A DNA stretch of 64,000 bases from Diplosphaera chodatii (Eukaryota > Chlorophyta > Trebouxiophyceae > Prasiolales > Stichococcaceae), in NCBI GenBank assembly GCA_032358165.1, contig JAALGY010000020.1:2232001-2296000 (forward strand), read 5' to 3'. A program made the translations under genes and the position numbers. The notes beneath the pieces are model-generated. The model saw only the letters and a program-made list of their open reading frames with translations. It made no database searches and had not been told where the DNA came from. The first letter of the stretch is position 1. Every line of letters starts with the position of its first letter. Below are positions 22,711 to 35,331 of this stretch, piece after piece.

Positions 22711-25700
22711 TCACAGCAGGATGGACCAAGGTGTCATGATGTATGCCCCTGGCAGCGGATCACCTTGCGCCAGCGCGGCGGCCGTGGTCGGCTGCCCAGC
22801 GGACGTGGCTACCACCTGCGGGGGCGGCAGCATCATACCCTTGAGGGTGCGTCAGTACACACAAGGGTGCGCACAGTCACTCCGTCCGGCACACTCAAGG
22901 CCACTGGCAGACGCCCACCACAGCACAGGCCATCGTCGACTGTGCACCTCGGCGAAGGACAGCATGTCGGGCGGCGCGCCCAGCGACACGGCGGCCGTGT
23001 ACAGGTGCGCCTCCTGTGGCGGCTGCAGCACCCGGCGGCAGATGCACCAGATCGCCTGCAGGCACGTGCACCACGCCACCTCCATCACGGCTGTCACACC
23101 CGTGTCACCAGTTTTTTAACCCATGATGACGCGCGCGTGGTCAGTGCACGCAGCGAGCAGCCCGGCTGTGTGACAGGCCCGGTGGAGGCTGCCGGCGCGG
23201 GCCACCTGCACCAGGTTGGAGTGCTCGTCCCGCAGGCAGCACCGAAGCGCGCTCATCGCCGCCACCAGCTCCGCGTTGCGCCGCACCACCGCCTCCGTGG
23301 CCGCCGTGGCGCCCTCAGGCGGCAGCGCCTGCACGGTTGCCAGCATATCAAGGAAAATGCTACCTAGCTCTGCGGCAGCGACCTTGGGCCACCAGCTCCA
23401 GGGCCGCTGCAGACCATGGTCAGCATCACCTCGTGGGCGAGAATCGCTACTTGCAGGGCTCGTCCTCAACATGTCGACCACAGCTGTGCATTGCAAGCGT
23501 CCTATCAGGGATGCAAGCAGCTGGGCTCACCTGCAGCTGGTGGACGAGGGAGGGGCGGCGGCGCGCCAGCACCGCCGCGTTGTTGATGTACGCCGCCCGC
23601 ACGCCCAGCACCGCCCGCAGCTGCTGCTCCGTCAGCTGCGTCGCCGCCACCGCCTGCATTGTGTACAGACGTCAGAACGTGGGCTGCGCACGACTGTGCA
23701 CAAGACCAGGCATGACTGTTGACACTGTTCATTGTCTGGCAACATGCGGTGCCCAGATGAAACAAGACGCACTGTGAGCAGGACCATACAGTGCACGGTA
23801 CACAACCATGTCGTATGAAGGTCTGGCTGACAGCCAGCACTTCCACCTCTCCAATGACTGCAGTAAACCCACCTGCACCCAGGCCTGGTGGCGCGCGCTG
23901 TACAGCGGCGTGCCCGCCGCCTCGGCAAAGTCGCCGGTGGTTCCGATGGCCTTTGGGGGGATGCCGCGCTCGCGCAGCGCCCGCCCGTGGTCCGGGAACG
24001 CCAGCAGCAGCGCCCCCCGCAGCTGACCCACCTCGAACACCAGCTGCGCCTGGGGTTCGTGGAACAGCAGAGGTTGGACAAGGACACATGCACTGCGTCG
24101 GTCGGGGGGCCGCCAGCAGGAGAGAGCAGCTGGCGCCCTGCCGCCACTGCCGAGCGGCAGCGTTGCCAAGCGGGATTGTCTCGCCAGTAGTGGCCCGGCT
24201 CGTGGGCTGTCATCCCCGGCTGTGCCCCTGCTAATGCTGCAGCTCTGACCAACACTGCCAGTAGGACAAATGTGTATCCTACCAAGGGGATATCGTGTCC
24301 ACCACTGGCCATGTTGTGCTGCAATGGTACCAGAGGAAGTTCCGCCTCAGTGTGTGCTCACCAGGCGGTCGTCTTCGGGAGTGAGCGTGTGCAGCGGCGC
24401 CGTGCGCAGCAGCAGGTGCTCCGCGAACGCCACGACGTACTCGTGCTGCAGCCGCCCAAACTCGTCCGCCGACATCGCCGCCAGCTGCAGATAGAGCACA
24501 ACAGTGCGGACTGAGCGGACCTGGCAACCAGTCGATGCGCTGTTCCCGACGGATGCAGGTGACCGCCAGCAAGCAGCTTCGCATACAGTTCTTCCAGGTC
24601 GCGGTCGTGCTGCTCCCTTGGGAGCAGCTCACTGCAGCTGCGACTAGCACTTTGGCTCCACTCTCAGGAGTGCTCAGCGGCGCGCCCACCTCACCGGAGG
24701 TCAGGTGCCGGGGCTCACTCGGCCGCACGGTGAACACCAGCTGCCCGCCGAGCTGCATCTCGCAGCGCAGGTGCTCCTGCAGCGCAGGCTTAGAAACTTC
24801 TGGCCATCTCCGTGAGTGCAGCAGGACATTCACAGACATAGATGCCCGTTTGCTCGACGCCTCCCGACCATCATCAGCTTGCTATGCACAGGGGGGTTGT
24901 GATGGGGCGGCCTGGCACGGTGGGCCCCTGTTTGCTGGCTCTCGCGGGAGGTGTGCCAGGTGCAGGGTGCACACCTGCATCTCCTCAGTCAGCCACCACG
25001 CCGTGGCCTCGCGCTCCACGCCGCCGGGGTCCCCGGTTCCTTCGCTGGAGTCCCCGCCCCCGCCGGCACCGGCGCTGGGCTGCCCCTGGCGCCCGCGCCC
25101 GCCGCCGGACACCATCGCATACGCGCGCTCCAGCAGTGCGTTGCGCTCCAGCAGCAGGTCCTGCAGCGCACATGGGGGTGTTGCAGGTACACATGACATG
25201 CGGTGCTCCCCTGATGCTGAGGCACGCGGCATGTCACGCCCGGCCACCGCAGCATGGCTGGCGCTGGGTGGGGGGTGCGGTATGCAAGGGGCATCAGCTA
25301 CGGTGTCCAGGGCACCTGCTGGATCTGCATCTCCTGCATCTCCTGCGTGAGGCTCTCCAGCTGCTCCGCGTTGGTCTGCACCCGCGCCTGCAGAGCAGAG
25401 GGTAGGCGTGACATCGCAGTGCAGAAGACGCATGCTGAGATGTGTTCATCCGGGTTTGAATGCGTGCGGGATGGGCAGCACACCGCAATCCCGGTGGTTG
25501 GCACGGCAGTGCATCCAGACGGACGGTTCCTGGGTATGTCAGACACCTTGTGCCGGGCGCGCCACCGCTGCTGCGACGCCCGGTTGGTCTCCCGCATCCG
25601 CGCCTGCCTCCCCTCGCCGCCGCGGCCCGCCTGCCGTCCAGGGAGACGTGGAATCGCACATCATGCACGCCACAGCAGAAGCAGCTACATGCCCACTATA

Positions 25701-26483
25701 CCGAGCTGCCGGCATCGCCTGCCTGGGGATGTGTGAGCACTGAATGTACCCGAGTGCAGACTGTGCGCAGCAGCGCCAGAATCTGCGAGATAACTGATCA
25801 TCCGTGCTGCGTCGCAGATGAACCGGAGCAGCCTCGCGGAGCGCCATGAACAGGACCATGAGCAGCGCGCCTTGGGGGTGATGCCGCCGGAGTTGCTGCG
25901 CAGGGTGAGCGCCGTGCCGCCGCCGCTGCGGCGGATGCCGGGCAGCTCGTCGGCGCCGCTGGGGGCGCTGGCCACCCGCCGTATGGCCTCCCGCCTCGCA
26001 TCGGGGTCGATTGCGGTGGATATCGTTGGCAGCCCGCTGGCGGGCAGGCTGGCCGAGGCGCCGGGCGGTGGATCCTCGGGCGCTTGCAGCAGCGCCAGCA
26101 GGCCCTCGGCGAAGGCCGTGTCCAGCTGCACAGCATGCAAACAGTTGTGAGGTTACAGCGACAGTCTCGAGGGTCAGCTTGAAGCATGCGAGCCTGCATT
26201 GGGCCTGCAGTGGAAGTGCAAAATTCGGGCGTAATCTGGGCTATGATCGCCCACGGGTTGTGCCCGTGATGAGGTAATGGGCGGGCAGCCAGTCGGAGTG
26301 CATGCAGCGCACCCCGGGCGTGTCCAGCAGTGGATCAGTGGAGTCGGATGACTCTTTAGGCTGCTCCTGCTGCGTTGCCGCTGCTGCAGCCGGTATCCCA
26401 GCTGCCTGCACACGCTGTCTGGGGTCGCCAGGGTCATCACCCGGCAACGCCTGATCCTGATCCCTGCCGCCAGTCTCTGCCAT
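22711..26483 (-). CDS. bZIP protein A with long conserved C-terminal helical region
   Basis: Twelve exons join to about 537 residues: 26313-26483, 25871-26125, 25547-25630, 25316-25387, 24975-25160, 24690-24776, 24362-24484, 23873-24049, 23531-23653, 23206-23328, 22948-23055, 22711-22815. The basic region RMRETNRASQQRWRARHK carries the bZIP N-x7-R signature. A 24-residue exon (ARVQTNAEQLESL...) and LLLERNALLERAYAM form the zipper. The following ~350 residues match genes B and C exon by exon (for example LVFTVR...FGRLQHEYVVAF, QLTEQQLRAVLGVRAAYINN, LQPPQEAHLYT), so all three are one family. The second intron needs a GC donor (AAG|GCGCGC); the phase agrees on both sides but the junction is the weakest in the model. 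Probably a nuclear DNA-binding regulator; its targets are unknown. Confidence 0.8.
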
Positions 26484-27543
26484 GAGATGGTACACAAAGA
26501 GCCCAGCTTGGATCCAGTGCTGGTAGCTAAGTCGGCACTGCGAGGAGTGTGCGACTTGGTAACAACGGCTGCACCTGCCGAGGCGTGCTGTTGTCGCTGC
26601 TGCCTGCTGCACAGGCTTCGGACGGGGGGTGGTGGGCGATACGCAAGACTGGAGTGGAGGTGGGGATCTGAGACGGCAGGACGTGTGTTGTGGACTGCAT
26701 TGGCGATGGTTCCATGGGGTTCTCGTCGCCTGCGTTCATCGTGCGCACGTGCGCTCGCCTCATGCCAGCTGCATTGTCAAATGTACCAAAACCACCAGTG
26801 CATGCAGTTTTGCTGGATCTGACCATGTATCGTGTGTTCTATGGCGTTTTTGATTGGATCGCGGGTTGTTGCGCAGCAAGACGGCACCAGTTGAAGCACT
26901 TGGTGGGTGTGCTAGCTTCGCCACAGCTTCAGTACCTCCTGTGAGCCAATCTGGTGCACCGGTTACTCATATTGCAGGTGGTGTTCTGCACACAGGAGCG
27001 CCTGACGCACACACCATCGGTCAAAGTGGTGTAATACTGTTCTCTGAAGCAGCAGCCGGTGCAGTAAAGGTCGTTGGCACTCAGCACGGAGATTGGCCAC
27101 TGCTCACGGTCGGTGCAGCCAAATCTGAGAATGGGCCTTTAGATCATGCACACGGACCCTTAGGATACCGATACGGCTGAACCTTATGTGTCCTAGGTAG
27201 CGGATCTGCGACAGCTGGGTGACATTGTGCAGCCTGGGCGTGCACGGCTGTTGCCGATGCCCCACATCAGGCCAGTCACATAGCCTGAGGAAACCCCCCA
27301 CCTCGCTGCCAGTGGCACAGAGTAAGCACTCAGATGTCCATCTTGAATTCGTATGGACAGCAGGGTTGGCTCAGTTTTGCGCGTCCATCGAAACCAGCGC
27401 CTGTCAGGCTGCGCTCCAGGAGGGGCGTGCCATTGTGTAATGGGTCAGTAAGGGCCCGCGGGCGCACAGTGTCACGTTCGCGCCGATGTTGCCAGGCCAG
27501 CTTCCGCCTCACGCTCACAACACAGCGGCGCGCGGCAGCACCC
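26484..27543. promoter_or_regulatory. Divergent intergenic region between bZIP A and bZIP B
   Basis: About 1.06 kb between two start codons on opposite strands, presumably with both promoters. An open frame extends upstream of the B start to 27334, but the extra residues are unlike the paralogues. No other feature was seen. Confidence 0.4.
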
Positions 27544-30500
27544 ATGTCGGCAGACTGCGCGCAGAGCCATGGGTGCTACAGCCTGATGCTGGGGCACCCT
27601 ATGGCGCCACAGAGCCACTGCCATCTGCCAGCCACGGCACCATTCGCCTTCTCTCCAGGAGCACAGCAGCACGCGTCGGCCTTGGCGGCACCTTACAGCG
27701 GGATCCGGACTGATCACAGGAGCAGCTTCACAACAGCGGCGGTCGCGGATGCTGCGGTGTACCCCCAACATGCCTACAGGGCGCATGGCAGCGGCCATGA
27801 TGCTGGCATAGACAACATGCACCATGGCAGCCTGTTGCACGTCCCAATAGCTCAGGAGCAGCAGCAGCCGGACGCGCAGCCTGAGGACAGCGGCGGCGCA
27901 GCTGGCAAGCCTGCCAGCGGGCGCAGCAGCAGCCTGGGCGGCAGCCTGAAGCCGCCGATCAAGCAGAAGGCGCAGAAGGCGTGGCGCAACAGGCAGAAGG
28001 TGCGGAACAACGTGCTTGCCGCGCTGAAGGCCCTTGTGGTAGGGCGGCAGCCTTGCACCGGCTGGCTGGGCAAACATAGCTGGCACTACTGTGTGAGCCC
28101 ATTAGATCACCGAGGTGCACCGGCCGGTCAACGTGTGTCGTTCTGGCTGCCGCAGGAGAAGCTCCAGCAGTCGGCAGTGCAGCTAGACACCCTGCAGCAG
28201 GAGGTGCAGCAGCTCAGCGTCGCGCAGGTGCGGCCTCAACTGCATGGCCTCCCCTTGTGGCAGCTCCTGCTACAGTACAGCCAGCAGCCTCCAGGGGCCA
28301 TTGGCATGGGACTTGCAAGCTTGCCACGTGCACTTCACGCTGCACCACCGGTGCTTGCAACAGCATCACAGCAGCATCACGAGGTTCCCTGCCACGACCT
28401 GCAGCATTGTTGCTGCAGGGCATGCTGCAGCGGCGGAACGAGGCCTTGGAGCGCGCCCTGCAGCATAGGCCAGCAGCTGCTGGTGGTGCGACGGCAACAG
28501 TGTACTCGGCTGTCGAGCAGCGGGCGTTTGCAGCTGAGCGGCATGCCGCTCAGTCTCCAGGAACAGCGTCCGCGCCCTGGTGGCTCGACCCTGGGGTCCA
28601 GGTGGGCTGCAACGTTTCACATTTCTGCATCAGCCTGCTGTGGGGAGCAGCAGGCTGCGGCAGCATCGCAGTGCGACACATATGCGGCGTGCGCCTTCCT
28701 GCCCTGCCAGACTCGGCGCTGCTGGAAGGGCGCCCTGCTCATTGCGGGGCCGCCTGCTGTATCAGCACACTCACTGTCAGGAAGAGCTGACAGTATCAAA
28801 GCTCCGCACTTTATAACCGAGTGCTGCTTCGCAGGCCCAGCTGGCCTGCGAGCTGGGCATCGACGGGCCGCTGGTCTTCAGCGTCAGGGAGGACTTCCCC
28901 ATCACGCTGACTCAGCAGCAGGTGCACATGAGTGCGGGATTTGCAGCAGCTGACGGCCGCACGAACATCCCATGTTGCTCCGTCTGACAGCTTGTTGCCA
29001 TGCATGGTCACACTCAGCGCAACACTCAAGTGGGCGACCGCATTGTGCATGCCCATGGCCGCTGTTGCAGCGTGTGACAGCCGTAGCTTTTGGCGAGGGC
29101 AGGTGACTGCGATGCCGCACCAGGCCTTTGGCCGGCTGTGGTCCAGCTATGTGACCGCCATGGCGGCGTGCCTTCTGGCCATTCGTTCGGGCACCCCAGG
29201 CGCATCCAGCCGCTTGGTACGCCCGTGGCTGAGCCCTCAGGGGCGCCCAGCACCACTAGGTCTCCTCATGCACCAGCTAGTTTCCGTGTCTGGCCAATTG
29301 CCGTGGACTTGTGCTCAGGTTCCAGCAAATGTTGGTGGGGGGGCCTGTTCACGCAGACAACGACCGGTGCAGACGCTTGCCGGGTTTAGGCACAGCAGCA
29401 CGCGAGCTGCTTGCCACATAGCACATCTGGGAGGTCCATGCAATTGCCAGTCTGCAGGCGACAGCCGGGCGCTTCGGCCCCTGCGCCTAGCACTGAACTC
29501 ATGCAACTGATGGCTGCTGCAGGAGGCGCTGGTGGCGCAGGCGCAGCGGCTGGAGCTGTGCGTGCTGCTGGAGGTGCCGGATCTGACGGCGCTGCAGAAT
29601 CGGCAGCCGGATGCGGCCGCCCTGGAGGCGGCGCGCGACGCCTACCGCCTGCCGACCGACTTCTGGTGGCAGGTGCTGCTGCTTCCTGACCCCTGATAGC
29701 ATCACCAGGACGTTTCCCTGTCAGGAGGGGCAACATGAGCATTCACCCGCTGCCGCTGTTGCCGCCGATGTGACAGGGGTCGACCAAGGCTTGCACTGCG
29801 CTGGCGCGATCAAGACAACAAAATGCAAAAATGCAAGCGTGGCTCGGCGCAGCTTGTCTGAGAGTCGCCATGCTGTAGCACCTCCAGAGGCGCATGCAGG
29901 TGTACAACAAACCAGCTGAGAAGTTGGTTGAGCGACTGTGAGCAAGCCGGTTCTCATGTGCGCAGCTGCTGGAGTCGGCGCAGCTGACAGGCGAGCAGAA
30001 AGCCGGGCTGCTGCGGCTGCGGGACGCGTATCTGCGGCAGGTGGCGCAGCTCGCCAAGGCCCGCGCAGCCCACGAGGTGACTCCAGACACTGAGGGGTGG
30101 AAGTACAGGTTGCACACCTGTGTGCGTACTCTGAGTTCCGTGGGGTGATTGGCGCTGGAGACAGCATGTCAGCACCGGTTCAGAGGGCTGTTGTGATGGC
30201 TTCGTTGTCAGTGCGCAATAGCCCATGCAGTGCGCTTCCCCGGGGCGCCTCTTTCCTATAGTACGATGGCAGGTGGTCGAGCTGTCGTTTTGCAGGAGCA
30301 GCCGCCCAGCGCCGAGGGCCCAGCCAGCATGAGCTCACTGATAGGCTGCCTGGAGGCCTTCGCGGGCTTGCAGCGCATGGCATCGTCCGTCTGCCAGATC
30401 GGCCGCCTGCTGCACCTTGAGCAGGCCCTGTTCCTGCGGGTGAGGCCCACGTGTTGCCCGTGCTGGTGTGTCTGTGCAGCCACGGCATTGCATGGCGGCT

Positions 30501-30908
30501 CAGCCGACCGTGCATTTGTGCCAGCAACCATGCTGCTCAGCGGGCAAAAGTGCAACGCCTAATTTGCAGCATCTACATGTGCAGACGATCACGGCGATGT
30601 GGGCGCTGCTGACGCCGGTGCAGTATGCGCACCTCAACGTGGGCTCCCCCGCGCACACCAGCGTCCTGTGCGCAGCGGACCTGTACGCCACTGTGTCTGG
30701 GCACCCGTCGACCGCCGCCGTGCTGTGCCGCTACCTCGCAGAAGACGGTGACTTTGCTTCGCTCGTGCACCGGCACTTTGTCCCTGCTTTCGCACCATCT
30801 CGTTTTGTTGGGGCATTCTTGGAGGTTGATCGATGCCGTCTTGACATATGCCTGTTTGATGCCAGGCCGGGCACATTTGCTGGGACCTCAGCACGCCTGG
30901 CTGACTGA
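27544..30908 (+). CDS. bZIP-like protein B, basic region lacking the invariant Asn
   Basis: Nine exons join to about 546 residues: 27544-27999, 28156-28227, 28419-28601, 28835-28921, 29103-29216, 29523-29672, 29966-30076, 30296-30439, 30585-30908. Exon boundaries and several exon lengths (72 and 87 bases for exons 2 and 4) equal those of gene A, and exon 7 (111) and exon 8 (144) equal those of gene C. The basic region PPIKQKAQKAWRNRQK aligns with A and C, but Lys replaces the DNA-contacting Asn. The zipper follows as EKLQQSAVQLDTLQQEVQQL and LQRRNEALERAL. The C-terminal family blocks are LVFSVREDFPITL, FGRLWSSYVTAMAACLL, LTGEQKAGLLRLRDAYLRQ and LLTPVQYAHLNVGSPAHTS. The last exon may be spliced again near 30750; read through, it stops at 30906. 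TGTAA at 31041 is a plausible poly(A) signal. Confidence 0.8.
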
Positions 30909-32038
30909 AGTGGGGCTTGGATGCACTGCAGATGGTGCCAGCGACGCAGCGTCGACCAGCTTGTCGCTCGGCGGGCTGCTGACCGCCTCACAAGCAGCGT
31001 AGCAGAATTTGAGGTGTCGTCCGCTCGAGAGCCAACGAAGTGTAACAGCCGACGAAGTATGCTGACATACAGCGTACGTACACGACTGTTACAGCGGCGG
31101 GACGTTCTGACCAATCTGATGAAGACACGGTGGATGTGGTGGAACCTATAGCTATAAAGCAGCGCTTGTTGATCTATCCCACTAGGCCGTTGATGCCCCG
31201 AACAGCAGCCAGTGTTGGCTGTGGCACCAATTTTGACATACTTACAGATGGTGCTTCCAGCAGTTTCAGGGAGTCACTGACGGTTTACTGTGACGAAATT
31301 GTTTGGACAACGTTTATTGTATATGGCAGCTGTGAAGATGTCATTCCTGCGACTGCTGCAGATCTACACCAGTGGTCCCCCGCCTCTGACGACTGTGCAT
31401 CGTACCAGCGCCACGTAGACTTCTTGCACACCGCAACGGCGACGGCGGCCAAGCTTCAGCATTCAGGGCACCTGCATGTCAAGCAAGCGCAGCTGGGCAG
31501 TCTGCACACTCGATATTGTCCGCTCGACCATTGTTACAGTGCATACAGCATGGTCTGCAAAGGAGCTATATGATCCGCAATCATGCAGACCGCTTACACT
31601 TGTGTACATACCTGAGGTATGCAGGGCGGCTGGCGCAACTTGGAACTGTGAGCTGGGGTGGCATCACAGCGCTGTCTCTGCACTCTCAGGCCGCTGCTTC
31701 CTACGGCTGGCTGGGAAGACTGCCAGCCGTGATACCCTGCGCTGTTGACCTGCTCAGCGGCACACGGCCGGCTGTTCCCTCGAAGCACTGCTGGGGGTCC
31801 CGAGGGCCATGGTTGCCGGCTCAGCAGTTCTCAGTGCGGCTCAGCTGCTTTGGCCGCCTCCAGCGCCCTTATCACCTCCGGCCATGTTGGTTTGGCTTCC
31901 ACTGCTGAATCGTCACCTGCGCAGTTAGGAGGACTGTGAGCACCCTATGCACCAGATTTGCGGCACGCAGTCTCTTCCAGCCGGGAGCCTGCACCGACAT
32001 TCAGGGTGCAATATACTTCACAATAGTGCACATATCGA
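30909..32038. other. Convergent intergenic region between bZIP B and bZIP C
   Basis: About 1.1 kb between two 3' ends. It contains TGTAA at 31041-31045 (B strand, 133 bases past the stop). Open frames at 31130-31573 and 31745-31939 have no recognisable content. Confidence 0.4.
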
Positions 32039-35000
32039 TCATGGCTCCTGGCTGGTCTGCTGCCAGGTCCAGCACAGGTTGGCACTGCTGTACAGGGGAG
32101 GGACACATTTGCAGGTTGGTTTCCAGTCACCCTGCAGCTGCTGCGCCAGGATGGCGTGCGATGCCGGCTGCCCTGTAGCGACCGCCAGCGTCTCCGCGAG
32201 GTGCAGCATGTCCACGCGCGCAGGGCAGCCCACGGTGAGGTGAGCATACTGCGCCGGCGTCAGCACCGCCAACATCGCCGCTGTGGCCTGTGGGACCCGC
32301 CATGCCGGCGTGGCGTGATTTGTGGAGCCAAAGCTGATCCCTTCTGAGCGGGGGGCGTGCGCTACCAGGGTGCGAGCCGGCAAGTGGCTCAGCAGCAAGC
32401 GGACAGACAGTGACACATGAGCCTGCAGCATGTCCGTCGACCACGCAGAACGTTAGAATGGGAAAACAGAGGATGGCGGCACCTGCACAGCGGCAGCATG
32501 CTCGGCATTCAGCGTGTCCTGCAGCCCGCCGAGCGCGGCCTGCAGCCGCTCGTGCGCCACCGACAACGTCCCACGCTCGTTCAGCCCCAGGGCCGCCTCG
32601 TTGCTGTACGCTGCCGGCAGTGCAACCTGTACAGAGGGCCAAGCTTATCAAATGCTGCAGAGATGTCAAACAGCTTGCAGGACTTGGCGCACGAGGTGTT
32701 GCTTCAGCACTGCTCCACTGCTGGTCAGGCATGGCTGCACAAGGTAGGACCGGCGACACACTGGCCTTGAAGCGGTTGCGCGTCTGTATCAGCCGCGCTT
32801 TGTTGTGCAGGTAGGCCTCGCGGTGCCGCAGCAGCGCCCGCCGCTGCTCCCTGCCCAGGTGCGCCGTCTCCAGCAGCTGCAGGGCAGTTGGTCGCCAGCT
32901 CACGGTCGCGTCTGACGGTGCCACGAACGGCGGACAGCAGTGCGCAGCCGCACACAGATTCTTCTGCCCCTGCATGCTCTGATGTCAAGGCGGTGGTCTT
33001 GGTGGTGTGGACGCATGCGCAGGCGGACGGGGCACCTGCCACCAGGTGTCAAGCGACCACTGGGCGACTTCCTCAGCCGCCGCCGCCGCTGCAGTCCCGG
33101 GCGGCTGACGCGGGAGCCCATGCAGGTCGTGCAACAGCACACTGGCCTGTAGATGCTGCGCCTCTGTCGCGAGCTGAGCCTACAGCAATGGCACACACAG
33201 TCTTTCAACAGGTCGTGCAGGTCACCTCACTAAACCACTGCTACTGCTGAGACATTATGCAGCAGCCCCTGCTCACAGCCCTCAAACCCTGCGCAGCCCC
33301 ACAGAACAGCAGAACGGAGCACGCAGCCCACCAGGCGCTGTGACGTGGAACCCGTGGCGGCCCGGGTGTCCCCAGCAGCGCGCAGCTGCAGGAGGCACGC
33401 CGCCATGGCGCTGATGTAATCGTGCCACAGCCGGTCGAATGCCGCAGCCTCCATAGCCGCGACCTACAGCAGAGCTGCGGTGCTCATGGATACACTTGCG
33501 TGCTGCATTGCACTGGCACTTCAGGTTGCAACGCAGCATTTGCGGTAGAGTAGAGGCACAGCAAGGTCGGGGTGTGCACCTGGCGCCACGACATCGTCAG
33601 GATGCCAGCCCACCGGACGGTGAACAGCATCTCGCCGCCGATGCCCAGCTCTGCCGCCAAGCTGTCCTTCCAGCTTCCTGCATCCTGCAGCCCCTGCTGG
33701 CTGCGGCCGCCTGTGGGAAGGGGCCATGCCGCCGCCGCATTACCGCCTGCACTGCCGCCTGAAGCGTTGCCGCCACTCAGGCCTCGGCGGCCCTGGGTTG
33801 CGCCCTTTGCCAGCGCTGCGCCCGCTGCGCTCTCTGCTCCGCTGCTGGCGTAGTCGTCCGGTATCGAGGCGGCAAAGGGCTCGATAGCAGCAGCAGCCGC
33901 CTCCGCAGCCGCCGCCGCCCTGTGCCCCGGGCCGCCCAGCGCCTGCTCCAGGGCCTGGTTGCGCCTCGCCAGCTCACCCTGCGCTTATGGGAGCCGTGGT
34001 GCTTGTGAGTATACGCTCACGAGGGTGCTCAAACCCTTTGCTTCCTGCATTTCTTCTGTCTTGCTTGATCGCACGTCTAGGGGGTGATTGAGGCAGCACC
34101 AGAATGTCAGCAGGCAGCTACAGCCTCGACAGCACATGTGCAAAGATGATGCTCAAGCACACGAGGACCCTTCTCAAAGGTGTGGTCTCCGGACTCGCGC
34201 ACCTGCGCCAGCTGCATCGCAAGCATCTCCTGCTCCAGGGCCGCCACCTGCTCCGCTGCCTGCTGCGCTCGCTCCTGCACGCCACATCTGGGTGCATAGA
34301 AAGATCGTACTGCACATGTCAGTACAGCCAGCAGTCGGCATGCTTCGTCCACGAGATGTCCGTGGCCTACAGCCATCCCACATGGCCATGCACTGATGGC
34401 CGGCTGCACAGGCGCGCACCTTCTGCTTCACGCGCCACAGCCGCTGCGCCAGGATGTTCTTCTCCCGTCGCGTGGGCTTCAGGCCGCGGCTGCTCGCCAC
34501 GCCGACTGCCACGTCGCCGTGGCCAGGCTCCAGCTCGCTGTGTTGTGACTCATCCTCTAGCGCCTGGTTCTGCGGCGGCAGCTGTGTCCTGGTGTGCGGT
34601 GCACCTATGTTCCACTGCGGTTGCGCAGCCTCGCTCACTGATCGTGCGGCAGGTGTGATGCCAGGCGGCACATCTGCTGCTACTGCATGGTCGTCCCGCA
34701 ACAGGCCTTCCAGGAGCCATGCGCCATCTGCCTGAGGCTTGGACTGCAGGAGTGCGGCAGCATGTTTAGCGTGACTGCCATGTATGTGCGCACCATTCAG
34801 GTGCAGCTGCTCGGGTACGCGTGCTTGCCAACAGAAGGAGAGTCTGCTGTTGTCCTGTGCACGTCGCACGGCCGGTCCGCATGCGCAGGCAGACACAGCG
34901 GGCAGCGCCACGGCCGCACATGCGCGGATACACTGGCACGCACCGTCCCTAGCGCGCTCAGCTCCAGCAGCTCGGCATCTGCAGCACCCAGCTGCAGGAT

Positions 35001-35066
35001 CTCGCCCCAGTCGATGGTCTCATCAAGCAGGTCGGTGGTCCCATTGCTTGCTTCATGTGCATGCAT
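32039..35066 (-). CDS. bZIP protein C, same family as A and B
   Basis: Nine exons join to about 565 residues: 34944-35066, 34420-34743, 34203-34274, 33580-33978, 33332-33463, 33036-33179, 32766-32876, 32483-32626, 32039-32287. The first exon is acidic (TDLLDETIDWGEIL), a possible activation segment. The basic region KPTRREKNILAQRLWRVKQK has the canonical N-x7-R, followed by the 24-residue zipper exon ERAQQAAEQVAALEQEMLAM and LARRNQALEQAL. Conserved C-terminal blocks are LFTVRWAGILTMSWRQ, FDRLWHDYISAMAACLL, LGREQRRALLRHREAYLHN and LTPAQYAHLTVGCPARVD. Exon 4 equals two exons of A and B joined, so an intron was lost here or gained there. Intron 7 uses a GC donor (AAG|GCCAGT). The start of exon 2 is ambiguous among in-phase AGs. 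Confidence 0.8.
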
Positions 35067-35331
35067 GGCTTTGTCCGCAAGCTTGGCCAGGAGTTGAGGC
35101 GGGTGGGTATTGTGCACACGTGTGCAAGGAGCGTTGTTGCAGCTTTCAGCAGGAACGCCACACAGTAGCACACCGCAGAGGCACGAGCAGCGCGCCACAC
35201 GGCGCAGAGAAAACGAAATCTGTACTGCTTCAACAGTACGGGTATTTCTCGGTTGAACATGCCGTTGCAACGTGACAACGCAGCCGGGTTGCCTACAGCT
35301 GATCCGGCGGCCGATGCTGCGCCCCAGATGC

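Noticed and set aside
27334..28953. A 539-residue open frame on the plus strand over bZIP B
   Set aside because: It starts upstream of the likely start codon and reads through introns 1-3. The paralogues show the true exon edges.
31130..31573. A 147-residue open frame between bZIP B and C
   Set aside because: No domain, no splice context, and it lies in a convergent 3' region.
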